In this document: piece after piece, positions 16,782 through 26,260 of the stretch
Numbering within the stretch: position 1 is the stretch's first letter
How the letters are laid out: each line of letters opens with the position of its first letter
DNA from: Cypionkella sp.
GTDB taxonomy: Bacteria; Pseudomonadota; Alphaproteobacteria; Rhodobacterales; Rhodobacteraceae
Reading direction: 5' to 3'
Assembly (NCBI RefSeq): GCF_028290025.1
Contig: NZ_JAQGKQ010000035.1
Span: 1-54,529 of the forward strand
DNA length: 54,529 nucleotides
Made by a program: the position numbers and the translations under genes
The notes under the pieces: model-generated
Seen by the model: only the letters and a program-made list of their open reading frames with translations
The model's database searches: none
Told to the model about the DNA's origin: nothing

Positions 16782-19700
16782 CTAGTCTCCCCATTTCCCC
16801 ATTGAGTGAAAGGCATACCGGATCGTGCGGTTTGCACTAAAGCCGCCGCTCAATCGAACAGGAGTCTTGGCCGCAAAGAACGAGGCAACGCCGCATTGCG
16901 ACCGGATCATAATCGACACGCCGCCGCCAATATCGACCAGCCCAATATCGAGGTTATCCGTGCCAGCGTCCTCTTGCAGAACCCAAAAGCCCGCCCCCAA
17001 ATTGGGGAACGTGACGACCAATCCGACTTTCGACATCGTTCCGGTATTGGTCGGCGTCATAGGCACAACGTCCGCCGCAATATCCTTGTCGGCGCTATAG
17101 GAATAAACCACCCGGCCCTTGCCGCCAGCGCCGCCATTTCCTGCGCCGTCGCCACCGTTGCCGATGGTGATTTCAATGGCGGGCGCGGCATACCCGCTTA
17201 TGTCGAGATTGGCGATGCTGACAAGTTTTGCCGCCTTGCCGCCCTTGGCAAAGTAATACTTGGTGCTGACGTTATCGCCGCTGTCAGAGCCGCCATTCGT
17301 TTGATACGAGGCGCTGCCACCGCCACCGCCAGAACCCAAGGAACCAGCGCCACCAGCGCCGCCACCAATCGCGGCATCGCCGCCCGCCGCCAAGGCGCTT
17401 GCCTCCCCTTTATAGCTAGAGCTGCCCGTGTTTACGCCGCCCGCAGAGGTGTAGGTTTTCTTAAGAGTTGCGCCGTCATAGACCTTTACGGTCGTCACCC
17501 CGCCGGCGTTGCCCGCCCCAGTGGTAAAGGCCGACCCGGCAGTTGCCCCCCAGCAGCCCTCTGCCCCGCCGCCGATGAGGTCGATAGAAAGCGTCGAAGA
17601 GGCAGCGGGCAGGTTGGTTTTTGCCGTGGTGGAAGTCCGAGTAACCACGACTGGAATGGTCGCGCCCGTAACAAAGTGTTTGGCGTTAACCACCTTAAGG
17701 CCAGTCTGGTCGGTGACTTGAATATACTGATCTCGCCCGCCGATCTTTTTGCCAGCGTGGAAGCCGAAGCCAAAGCCGCCATCCCCGAGGGTTTTACCGA
17801 AGAAAATCCCATCGTGATCAAAGTCGAATGCGCTTTCCTTGCCGACCGAAAGCGCGCCGCTGTCTGTGATCGTGAACAGCTCTGTGACTTCCAGAAAGCG
17901 GGCGTTCATAAGGCCGGTCTGAATGTCGTCGGCGCGCAGCGTCCCGGTGTCGATATGGACAAGGCCGGAAATCTGGCCGTTACCGATTAAGATGCCCGGC
18001 GCTTTTTTCTGCATCTTGAAGCCACCAAAGCGGGCGCCCTGCGCCCCGCCCGCTGATCGGATTATCCTAAACCGAGCCATCTTGGCCGTGCCGGCAGTCG
18101 TGAGGCTGATGCTGTTGGTTAGGTTCTGATAGCTAAGGTCGGTCTTAGCCATCACCTGATCATTCGTGAGCTGGGCAACCGAACCGTCAGCAGAAAGCTC
18201 CCCGGTCTGAATGTTGACCGTGCAAGTGCCAGCGCCAGCGAGGGAAGCCGCCAGCCATGCCCCAGCGGACACGAGGTATTCCGTCGCAGGCTCCACCGGA
18301 AACCAATTTGAATAGACAATCATCGTCGCGGCATTGGCGCTAATGCCACCGTAGAATTGGCCGATTTTCTGCGTCGTAGGCCCGGTCCCGATGAAGGCCA
18401 TAACCGCGCCTGTTGTCGAAGAATAGAAATTTTCGTCCAGCATATTGTAGTCAGGATATGCGTTTCCGCTGTCAGAAATGCGCAGGCTCGAGGCTAAAAG
18501 TTCGATATGCTTTGCCGAGAAAGTCAGAATACTTGCCGGGCCGCTTATCGGGTCGTCAGCCGCCACCAGTTCCACGCCAGCCGAAGCGCCGCCAGCACCG
18601 ACACGCAGAACGTAAGAGGCTGCTGCATTGCCCTCAAGATCGGCAACCGCCGCGCCCTGCACCGTGACAAACGAAGATAGCCCTCCGGCGCTCACGCCGA
18701 GCTGCGTTAGAAGTGTGCCAAGCGCGGTCCCGGTCAAAGCGGAAACGCTGACGGCCTTAATGTCGGTGATCTCGGCGTCAATATCGCCAACCTGCGCGGA
18801 AAGCCCGGTGCTGACCGCCGCCAATGCTGCGCCGATCCCTTGCACGGCAACCGACGAACCCGGCGTGGGCCCCGCCACCGCGTAAACCTTGCCCGCGTCA
18901 ATATCGGCTTGGCTGGCCTCGCGGACTTGGAACAAATGCCAGATCGACTTGTGCGCAATGGTGCTGCTGGATTGCTTGGGGTAGCCCACCAGCCGAACAT
19001 AGGTAAATGTGCCAGCGGGACGCTTCACCAGTACCTCAACTGCCTGCTTCACGCCGGGGCTTTGGGTGATCCCAAGCTGCGCGAAGCTACCGGCCGCCGC
19101 CGCGATGCCCACCATTTCGCCGCGCGTCCAAGTCGAGCCATCGGGTGACCATTCAGGGCGCAGATAGCTGTTTGGCAAATCGGCCGCGATAACCTCAAGC
19201 ACCGCCGTCATAACAACGTAGGGCGATTGCGGATTGGCCGACTGCATCCCGGCGTCACTGCGCGCAACCCAGTTTACAACGCCCGTCCCGGTCGGCACAT
19301 CAACCGACACGCCCGCGCCATACTCGCCCGCAATCTGTGTGCCGTACACGGTAAGACCGGCGCGCGAAATCCAGTTAGCTGCCACCAAGTTGCCGGCAGA
19401 CCAGCGCGCAAATATCGGGTCGAGCAACCAGCCCTTAAGCGTGCCCTTTGTGCGGGCCTCGATTGCCGCCAGAGCGCCGTTTACACCGGTCAAAAGACCT
19501 GCCGTCAACTGGTCCAGCTTGGCTTGCGCAGCGGCTGCCACTGCAACGGTCTCGGCGATTTGGGCAGCAAGCGCGGCGGATAAATCGGAAGGTCCAATGC
19601 CGATTAAGGGTGCCGTTACATCAACCCAAGCGGTCCAAGCGGTGGAGCGGCCGGGGGCAACGGGCAAGCCCTGCGCCTGATAGGTTACGCCCAGTACGAT

Positions 19701-21509
19701 GCCTTCGGTCAGCGGAATGCGGCCTCCGTCGACATCAGACACGGTGCCGATCTTAACGATAGCGCCGGTGTCTTTGACGCGCACTTGATATTGCACCGCC
19801 TCGACCGCATCCATATCGGTGGCCGACCAAGTCATCACGATGCCCGGCTTGCGGGGAACCCCGGCACCGTCTGTAACCGGCAAGGGCTGAACATCCCACG
19901 AGGCGAGCGTTTGCGCAGGCGGGATGACGGGATTGGGCGACGGAGTCGGAGCCGAGATTAAAGCGCCGGTGAACACAAAATCGGCTGCATCGACCTCGCG
20001 CACCGAAACCCGTTGCAAGGCGGTATTGAGGTCATCGGTGAGCTGCGACAGATCGAAGAGCTTGGCGGTATAGCTGTTGCGCGCGCTGGTCCAGCTGATG
20101 ACGTCCAGCGGCTCCAAGATCGCGGCGTCCGGCGCGAGCGTCATGTTGTGGCGGCGAAAACGGCGCTCATCCGCAATATAGGCCAGCATGATCCGCTGAA
20201 CTTGGTCTGGAAAAGGACAAGCGGGCATATCGAGTGCGACAACCCGACGCTCACCGTCTTCGGCTTCCCAAGTGGTGTTGTAGCGTGAGGGCGCGCTTTT
20301 TGGGGCCCACATGACGGCAGGATCGGGATATTTGGCATCGATGCCGTTGCGACGGCCGTCGGCTTGCGGGAACGGATCAAAGTCTTGCGCCTTGCTGACA
20401 ACGATATCGTCATCGGTCACGAACATCACCGGCAGGCCCGGCCCGCCGACGCGCACCTTGAACTCACCGCCCACTTCCGCGATCTCGCCAGCACAGCCTT
20501 TAAACAGCTCTTCAACGACAGCAGCGGGCTCCATATCCACCCGCACTTCGTAGCCCGCGCGGTACTGCGCCGCAGCGGGGCTCCCTGCGGTGATGTCGCA
20601 GGTGTTCATGCCCGAGAACCACGATGCGTTAGGCAAATCGACCTGTTCGATAGCGCCGCCCCAGACGCCCAAGCCCGCGATGGTGATACCGCGGTTGATG
20701 TTATAGGCCATGACGATCGGGTTGACGGTTGACTGATAGGTGGCGGGCTGGCCCCAGCGGTGCGCGCCGGAGCCGCCAATGGTGGTATCTTTGCGCGGAT
20801 CATAGAGCTTGATGCCGCCGCTCTCGATCAACACATCGGGAAATTCCGTGTAAACCTTTCGGTCGTACCGGAAGGTGAAGATCACATATGCTACCCCGGT
20901 GCCGACCATATCCGCCAGCCACGGCCGCTCCGGGTAGCTGCCATATTTGGCCAGCAGCATCGGGTCAGCGACGGTCTGGGTGCCGTCGTAATATTTCACC
21001 CAAGCATGGTTCGCATGGACGCCCGTCAGCTCTTTGCCATAGTCGGGGTGCGTCGTCGCGCTGATATCGACCCACGCGCCGTCAATTCCCACCCGATCAA
21101 GCGTTTGGCCCGGAATATCGCCGACAGCGATCACATAAGTCAGATAGGCGTTTGGTGTTTTGCTGACCTTGCCGTGCGACATCGGCGGACACACCGCATC
21201 ACCCGCTGTCGCGTATTTGCCTAGAATAAAGCCAGCAGGATTGGTGCCGCCGGTCGCGGTTTGCGAGGTGGTGATGCCGGCCGGTTTGGGCTTCGCCATC
21301 GTCGCGCGCTGCAGAGCCGTGAGTGCGATCGAGGTTAGCAACCGGCCCGCGATGGTGGACATGAACGTGCCAAGAGCGGTGGCACTAAATGCCGCGCCAA
21401 AGCTCGCGCCGCTTGCCATCAGCGCCACGAATACCGGCCCGGCCGAGGCTTCGGAAACCGTCAGGATGTAGGCAAAGAGCGCCCAAAACAGCGTCAGGAA
21501 ATATCGCAT
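16782..21509 (-). CDS. Phage tail tip / host-specificity protein with glycine-rich C-terminus
   Basis: A 1,575-residue protein filling the place of lambda J and GTA gp15. Residues 1-23 form a hydrophobic leader. Residues about 60-560 resemble the tip/hub region (ADMVGTGVAYVIFTFRYDRKVYTEFPD; WSATDMDAVEAVQYQVRVKD fibronectin-like part after it). An alanine-rich helix at about 655-690 and several beta domains follow. Residues about 1,310-1,470 are glycine-rich (LIGGGAEG..., GGGAGGAGSLGSGGGGG), as in polyglycine adhesin tips that bind host receptors. The last 100 residues form a beta domain. It is the largest phage gene and likely sets host range. Confidence 0.88.
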   Translation of the reverse strand: MRYFLTLFWALFAYILTVSEASAGPVFVALMASGASFGAAFSATALGTFMSTIAGRLLTSIALTALQRATMAKPKPAGITTSQTATGGTNPAGFILGKYATAGDAVCPPMSHGKVSKTPNAYLTYVIAVGDIPGQTLDRVGIDGAWVDISATTHPDYGKELTGVHANHAWVKYYDGTQTVADPMLLAKYGSYPERPWLADMVGTGVAYVIFTFRYDRKVYTEFPDVLIESGGIKLYDPRKDTTIGGSGAHRWGQPATYQSTVNPIVMAYNINRGITIAGLGVWGGAIEQVDLPNASWFSGMNTCDITAGSPAAAQYRAGYEVRVDMEPAAVVEELFKGCAGEIAEVGGEFKVRVGGPGLPVMFVTDDDIVVSKAQDFDPFPQADGRRNGIDAKYPDPAVMWAPKSAPSRYNTTWEAEDGERRVVALDMPACPFPDQVQRIMLAYIADERRFRRHNMTLAPDAAILEPLDVISWTSARNSYTAKLFDLSQLTDDLNTALQRVSVREVDAADFVFTGALISAPTPSPNPVIPPAQTLASWDVQPLPVTDGAGVPRKPGIVMTWSATDMDAVEAVQYQVRVKDTGAIVKIGTVSDVDGGRIPLTEGIVLGVTYQAQGLPVAPGRSTAWTAWVDVTAPLIGIGPSDLSAALAAQIAETVAVAAAAQAKLDQLTAGLLTGVNGALAAIEARTKGTLKGWLLDPIFARWSAGNLVAANWISRAGLTVYGTQIAGEYGAGVSVDVPTGTGVVNWVARSDAGMQSANPQSPYVVMTAVLEVIAADLPNSYLRPEWSPDGSTWTRGEMVGIAAAAGSFAQLGITQSPGVKQAVEVLVKRPAGTFTYVRLVGYPKQSSSTIAHKSIWHLFQVREASQADIDAGKVYAVAGPTPGSSVAVQGIGAALAAVSTGLSAQVGDIDAEITDIKAVSVSALTGTALGTLLTQLGVSAGGLSSFVTVQGAAVADLEGNAAASYVLRVGAGGASAGVELVAADDPISGPASILTFSAKHIELLASSLRISDSGNAYPDYNMLDENFYSSTTGAVMAFIGTGPTTQKIGQFYGGISANAATMIVYSNWFPVEPATEYLVSAGAWLAASLAGAGTCTVNIQTGELSADGSVAQLTNDQVMAKTDLSYQNLTNSISLTTAGTAKMARFRIIRSAGGAQGARFGGFKMQKKAPGILIGNGQISGLVHIDTGTLRADDIQTGLMNARFLEVTELFTITDSGALSVGKESAFDFDHDGIFFGKTLGDGGFGFGFHAGKKIGGRDQYIQVTDQTGLKVVNAKHFVTGATIPVVVTRTSTTAKTNLPAASSTLSIDLIGGGAEGCWGATAGSAFTTGAGNAGGVTTVKVYDGATLKKTYTSAGGVNTGSSSYKGEASALAAGGDAAIGGGAGGAGSLGSGGGGGSASYQTNGGSDSGDNVSTKYYFAKGGKAAKLVSIANLDISGYAAPAIEITIGNGGDGAGNGGAGGKGRVVYSYSADKDIAADVVPMTPTNTGTMSKVGLVVTFPNLGAGFWVLQEDAGTDNLDIGLVDIGGGVSIMIRSQCGVASFFAAKTPVRLSGGFSANRTIRYAFHSMGKWGD

Positions 21510-21913
21510 CAGGTCACCCTAAACGCAGAGCGCGCGTAGGTCAGCGGCAGCGTGCCCAAGCCCGACAGCGCCAGCACATAAATGCCTTCGCCTTGAACGA
21601 CGCCGAGCACTGCACCTTCAGGCCCGTCAATGACTGCGAGGTCGCCGGGTGCGGCAAAGGCGATCGCAATGGCCTCAAAGTGCGCGGAAGCAAAAGCCAG
21701 ATGATCGGCGTAGCCCGCGCGCTTGATCGCCCTCAATCCGCTTTTCAGAGTGGAGTACTGCCCGCGCCAATCGGCTGCGAGATCGATGCCGGTCATGGCA
21801 TCAACCGCACCTGCCGCGAAGAGCGCACAATCATGCTGCCCGTACTCAAACGGCAGATTGGCACAGACCCCGACATAATCAATCAGGCGCAGTTTCCAGT
21901 CAGGGTATCTCAT
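21509..21913 (-). CDS. DUF6950-like tail protein (possible NlpC/P60-type peptidase)
   Basis: A 134-residue protein with YGQHDCALFAAGAVDAMTG, where Cys sits after Asp-His context as in NlpC/P60 cysteine peptidases, and later APGDLAVIDGPEGAVLGVV. The family is often labelled DUF6950. Its place just before the tail tip gene equals that of the cell-wall peptidase gp14 in the gene transfer agent and lambda K. It may open peptidoglycan during DNA entry. The catalytic His is not certain, so activity is inferred. The stop overlaps the tip gene start. Confidence 0.7.
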   Translation of the reverse strand: MRYPDWKLRLIDYVGVCANLPFEYGQHDCALFAAGAVDAMTGIDLAADWRGQYSTLKSGLRAIKRAGYADHLAFASAHFEAIAIAFAAPGDLAVIDGPEGAVLGVVQGEGIYVLALSGLGTLPLTYARSAFRVT

Positions 21914-22569
21914 CGGTCACTGCCCCTTGGTGGTTTCATCGGCGGCTTGGGTGGCGCTTTGGGACCGCCTGCCCTTTTCTCGCCCCAAGAGCACGAGACT
22001 GCGCCGCTGACGTCTTTGTAGCGGTAGAACCGATCCCCGCCGCGCAGGGACTGCACCGCATCGCTCCGGGTTAAGGTCAGGCCATGCGTCAGGCTTTCGG
22101 CTGCGCTGGCGAGGATGACATCGACCTTGCTCTCGCCGCCGATCGCGGGCGTCTGGATCGGAGCCTTGTCGATCACGCCTTTCCACAGCCGTTTCGGTGT
22201 GGCGATCAGCGCATTGGTAATCGGGTCAAAAAACGCGCGGTGGATCTCGGAGGGAGCCCGCCAAGCGTCCATGCCCCGTAAAAGCATGTTCACCTCGTCA
22301 AACAGCGGCGACAGCGAAACGCGCTGCATCCGAACGACCAATCCAGATTGCATGACAATCGGATCGATGCTTTTGAGCGCGCCGCCACCGCGATAGAGCC
22401 GTTCTTCGCCACCGATGACGAAAACTGCGTCCTCTTCGCCGGTCCAGAACCCCATTCCGGCACGCAAGCCCGTCGCACGATCACGCGGACGCACCCAGAA
22501 CAGCCCTCGGGCTTTCCACGAATCGCGCGCTTGCAGATAGGCGAGCTCGGGGGATGTGTAGGACCGCAT
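21910..22569 (-). CDS. Distal tail / hub protein (DUF2163 position)
   Basis: A 219-residue protein with beta-rich stretches (GLVVRMQRVSLSPLFDEVNMLLRGMDAWRAPSEIHRAFFD) and a proline-rich basic tail (PPKPPMKPPRG). By gene order (tape measure, two 219-residue genes, peptidase, tip) it matches the GTA DUF2163 hub gene. The sequence alone does not prove the family. The SLTHGLTLTRSDAVQ segment resembles a hub repeat seen in phage BR0599-type proteins. It probably forms part of the baseplate between tape measure and tip. Confidence 0.65.
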   Translation of the reverse strand: MRSYTSPELAYLQARDSWKARGLFWVRPRDRATGLRAGMGFWTGEEDAVFVIGGEERLYRGGGALKSIDPIVMQSGLVVRMQRVSLSPLFDEVNMLLRGMDAWRAPSEIHRAFFDPITNALIATPKRLWKGVIDKAPIQTPAIGGESKVDVILASAAESLTHGLTLTRSDAVQSLRGGDRFYRYKDVSGAVSCSWGEKRAGGPKAPPKPPMKPPRGSDR

Positions 22570-22571
22570 CG

Positions 22572-23231
22572 CTACCTCAGGCTTTGTTGAAACTTGAACG
22601 CCATGCCATCGGTTACCGATCTGGAGCTGTTGCCAGTGTCGATCGAGTTGGGCACGATGACTGCTTTGCAGGCGGCTTTGATTAAGATGACGGCCGCACC
22701 CACGACCGCACCCTCACGCAAAGGTGGCGTAATCTCGAAGGTCGGCGTGATGCCACCGGTGGCCGTTGTTACGAGGCTGGTGAACACCCGGTGCAAGGCG
22801 CGGCGTACGGGAGAGCTGCTATAATCAAACGCCAGATAATCCCCCCGGCTCAACCGATAGCCGTTCGGCAAGGCTTGAAGGCGAACGTCCCGGCGATTGG
22901 CCCCGATGGTGTGCAATGTCGGTGCCGACCCGCCTAAAATACTGCCGGTCGGGTCGAGCAGCGGCGCGGGGCGGCGGGGGTCATAGGCGTAAAACGAACG
23001 CGCCGGCCCACGCAACAGATCAAGCAAACCCTGCGCCGTTACGGCCTCAGTGAGCAGCATCTGGCCTAGGCGCACATCACCCGTCCAAAGCATCGGTGCA
23101 AGATCGGCACGCAGCAACTCGCCGCCGCCTGTCATGTTCATCTCAACATTCTCGGGGATGTCGAACTTGATGTTCTTAATCAGCAGCTGATCCATGAAGG
23201 TCGCGGTATCGAGAGGAAAACTGACTGCCAT
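22572..23231 (-). CDS. Distal tail protein (DUF2460 position)
   Basis: A 219-residue protein starting two bases after the tape measure stop. It opens with MAVSFPLDTATFMDQL, contains GPARSFYAYDPRRPAPLLDPTG and ends with a basic VTDGMAFKFQQSLR. These features fit a distal tail protein that caps the tube and binds the hub. Placement matches gp12 (DUF2460) of the gene transfer agent. Family label is from position more than from sequence. Confidence 0.65.
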   Translation of the reverse strand: MAVSFPLDTATFMDQLLIKNIKFDIPENVEMNMTGGGELLRADLAPMLWTGDVRLGQMLLTEAVTAQGLLDLLRGPARSFYAYDPRRPAPLLDPTGSILGGSAPTLHTIGANRRDVRLQALPNGYRLSRGDYLAFDYSSSPVRRALHRVFTSLVTTATGGITPTFEITPPLREGAVVGAAVILIKAACKAVIVPNSIDTGNSSRSVTDGMAFKFQQSLR

Positions 23232-23233
23232 TT

Positions 23234-26200
23234 TTACCGCCCCATCACGCGCTGATTGTCCATCACGTCCATGACGCGGCTCGGCAGCACCTCGCGGTCA
23301 TGCAGTTCAATGCCGTATTGAACGCCTTCGGACACCATCTGACGGATCTCGGCATTGCCGGTCGCCCCGCTTACGTGGATGTGCTGCTCGAGCACGCGCG
23401 GGCCCGATGAATTGCCCCCACGGTCACCGCCATCGGAGGACGCGTTGCGCATTTGCGACCATGACTTCGGAGCCGACGATCCGACATTCACGCCGCCGCC
23501 ATTGGCAAAGGCCCGAGGCGCGCTGCCGCCGATGAAATCAATCAAACGGTCCAGCGGCATGCCGGCGTTGAGCGCTTCCAGAAGTGGCAGCGCATTAGCG
23601 GTCGCGGCGGCATTGACGATGTATTCGCCCGTGGAGACCGCGATCAGGTGATTGTCCTCGCGCGGCCCGCCCGCGCCGCCGATGCGCCCGCCGTCAGCCT
23701 TCTTGGGAGCGCCACCGGTGATCGCGCTCAAGATGTTGCCAAACAGGCCGCCGCCACCGCCACCACCGGAGCCGCCGCCAAAAATCTGGTCAAAGGCCGA
23801 GCTTGCAGCCATTTCGGCCATTTTGCCGATGACCTGACCCAGAGCGTCTTTGAAGCTATTTGCGCCTGTAATCCAGCCAGTGAAGGCGGATTTCATGGTG
23901 GATTTCAACTCGTCTTGCGCGCGCTGCACCGCCTCCAGCGCGGTCTTTTCGGCCATACGCGTCCGGATCAGGCCCTCAAGTTCCGACCGTTGCGCTTTGG
24001 TCGCGCCCTTCATCTGTTCGGACTTTTCCAACAGCTCTCGCTTGACCGGATCAGTTTCGCGCAACACAGCGAGTTCGCGCTCTTCAGCGCGGATCAGTTC
24101 AAGCACGCTATCGGTCTCGGCCTTCTTGCCGCCTCCGCCTTTTGCCTTGCTTCCCCCGGTAACCGCGACAGGCTCATACCTCCCCGGCAGGTCGGACAGA
24201 TCGCCAAAGCCAAGATTTCCCGTACCGCTGACATCAACAGTGCCTACGCCGCCGAACGTGTATCGCGACGATCCCGTAGCAGCTGCGGGCCGCTTTGAGG
24301 CCAGACCCATCAACCCTATGGCGTGCTGCAGCGATATGCCGAGGTTTGCGGCCAACATCTGAGCTTGGCCTGCCGCAGCAACAATCCCGGCCGCCATATT
24401 TACCGATGCGATGCCCCGCGCTGCATCCCATGCGCGCATCAGCTCGTCGGCTTCTTGGCCCGCTATGCCTTGGGTGGCCAGCAGGGCTGCTTGGGCTTCG
24501 CGCTCGGCTCCGGCGCGGGAATAGGCCACCTCAAGGCTGTCCGCACCATACTTGGCGGTCAGCTTGACGATTTCGGCCTCTTGCTTCAGGTCCGATAGCA
24601 GGGACGTTGCCGCCGTCTTAGCCGTGGCTTGGCGCTGGCGTTCAATGAGGGCGATCTGTTCACTCGCGGCCGATCGCATGGCAATCGCCTGATCGCCTTG
24701 ACGCTGAATGCCCAAACGTTCGATCTCGGCTTCGACACCGGCTCGAATGAGCTGGGCTTCGACTCGACGCACCTCAACGCTTTGAGCGCCATACGTCAGT
24801 TTGGCTTGCGCCAGCGCGTTTTCCCGCTCGGCCGCAGCGATGGTTTCCGCTGCCGACTGCCGTGCCGTGGCTGCTTGTAATCGCGCCTTGGCATCTGCTG
24901 CCGGATCGCGGCTTACGCGGTCAAGCGCAGTCGGCCCGCCCATGCGGTCGTTTTCGATACCAACGCCGCGCTCTAGTTCGATGCGTTGGCGGTTTTGCGC
25001 GGCACTGGCTGCCGCAATGCGATTGATCGCGGCCTCGGTCTCGAGCAATTTTCCATAGTACGAAACCTGCGCTCCGGTCATTTGACCGATGCTGCCAGCG
25101 GCCGCAACGAGTTCCGCCTTGAGAGCTTGGACTGCAGCCAGCTGGTTTCGCGGGCCTTCGGCGGTGCCTAAATCCGCCAAACCTTGCTGAAACCGCCCAA
25201 TTGCGGGATCGCTATTGCTGTAGACCCGTTCGCCCTGCTGACCTGTAAATTCCTTTTTCGATCCGAGCAGGTCGCCAACATTTTCCTTTTGCGTCGAGAA
25301 AATGCCACTGGCCATATCAGCCTTCAGCGCGCCCGACGTCGTGGCGAGATCCTGCAGCGCCTTGATCTGGGCAAGCGCCGTCAGGTTTTTCTGCATCTCG
25401 ACGATTTCAGAGTTCAGCCCGCCGAACTCCTTTGTAACATCGCTAACGCTGCGCCCCGCCTCCTGAGAAAACTCGCTTGCCGATTTGGTGAGGTTTTCAA
25501 TGGATTTGTCGGCGGTAACGGTTTCGCCAATCATGCCGACAAGCGCAGATACCACCACCGCACCCATGGCGATGGCACCCATCGTCACAAGATTCATCGG
25601 TGAGAGCATGCCCATGAGCGCGGTCTTGAGCGATTTACCAACCGGTTCACCCTTTGCCTTCATCTGATCAAAAACTTGGGTAATCTGGGTGCCTTGCTGC
25701 ACCGCCAGCATCAACGGGTTTTGCCCGGCCGCGAGCATGACGCCGATGTCGTTAAATTGGAAACCGAGCTGGGCCACAGATTGCGATGCCGTGCCGGAGA
25801 CCGCGTTTAAAGTCGGCGCCATGCTTTGCGCCGCACGCGCCCGAGCTTGTCCTGCGCCGACCGCTGAAAGCGCGCCGTCGCGCTCTGCCTCTGCAATCGC
25901 ATGAAGTTCCTGCTCGTAGCGACGGCTGGCGGCAAACAACGGGTCAAACCGAGCGCGAGTTTCATCAAGGGCGCGGCCATGCGCCAGCTCGGCCGCCACG
26001 CTGGATTGCGTCGATGACGTCAAGCCAGTCGAAACTGCGATCAGCTGCTGGAGTGCGGTGGTCTGGGTCGTAACGGCAGCGGCGGTCGACGTCGATGCAG
26101 TCCCCAGCTGAGTTACCCCAACCGCGCCCCGGCCGGTGGCTTGCCCCGCCTCCGTAGACCCGGCTCCCAGCTTGTCGATTTCACCGCGCAGGCCCGCAGC

Positions 26201-26260
26201 TTCCGCACGCGCCTTGGCGGCGTTCATCTCGACCTGCAGACTGACGCGCATTTCAGCCAC
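23234..26260 (-). CDS. Tail tape measure protein
   Basis: A 1,008-residue, alanine- and glutamine-rich, coiled-coil protein. It sets tail length and is ejected with DNA. The N-terminal 200 residues hold long helices (MRVSLQVEMNAAKARAEAAGLRGEIDKL, typical of tape measure starts). A hydrophobic pair of segments follows around residues 213-245 (MNLVTMGAIAMGAVVVSALVGMIG). Residues 800-870 hold glycine-rich and helical parts (FDQIFGGGSGGGGGGGLFGNIL), and the C-terminus carries HIHVSGATGNAEIRQMV. The N-terminus resembles the lambda gpH family. It follows the G/T chaperone genes as in all siphoviruses. Confidence 0.92.
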   Translation of the reverse strand: MAEMRVSLQVEMNAAKARAEAAGLRGEIDKLGAGSTEAGQATGRGAVGVTQLGTASTSTAAAVTTQTTALQQLIAVSTGLTSSTQSSVAAELAHGRALDETRARFDPLFAASRRYEQELHAIAEAERDGALSAVGAGQARARAAQSMAPTLNAVSGTASQSVAQLGFQFNDIGVMLAAGQNPLMLAVQQGTQITQVFDQMKAKGEPVGKSLKTALMGMLSPMNLVTMGAIAMGAVVVSALVGMIGETVTADKSIENLTKSASEFSQEAGRSVSDVTKEFGGLNSEIVEMQKNLTALAQIKALQDLATTSGALKADMASGIFSTQKENVGDLLGSKKEFTGQQGERVYSNSDPAIGRFQQGLADLGTAEGPRNQLAAVQALKAELVAAAGSIGQMTGAQVSYYGKLLETEAAINRIAAASAAQNRQRIELERGVGIENDRMGGPTALDRVSRDPAADAKARLQAATARQSAAETIAAAERENALAQAKLTYGAQSVEVRRVEAQLIRAGVEAEIERLGIQRQGDQAIAMRSAASEQIALIERQRQATAKTAATSLLSDLKQEAEIVKLTAKYGADSLEVAYSRAGAEREAQAALLATQGIAGQEADELMRAWDAARGIASVNMAAGIVAAAGQAQMLAANLGISLQHAIGLMGLASKRPAAATGSSRYTFGGVGTVDVSGTGNLGFGDLSDLPGRYEPVAVTGGSKAKGGGGKKAETDSVLELIRAEERELAVLRETDPVKRELLEKSEQMKGATKAQRSELEGLIRTRMAEKTALEAVQRAQDELKSTMKSAFTGWITGANSFKDALGQVIGKMAEMAASSAFDQIFGGGSGGGGGGGLFGNILSAITGGAPKKADGGRIGGAGGPREDNHLIAVSTGEYIVNAAATANALPLLEALNAGMPLDRLIDFIGGSAPRAFANGGGVNVGSSAPKSWSQMRNASSDGGDRGGNSSGPRVLEQHIHVSGATGNAEIRQMVSEGVQYGIELHDREVLPSRVMDVMDNQRVMGR

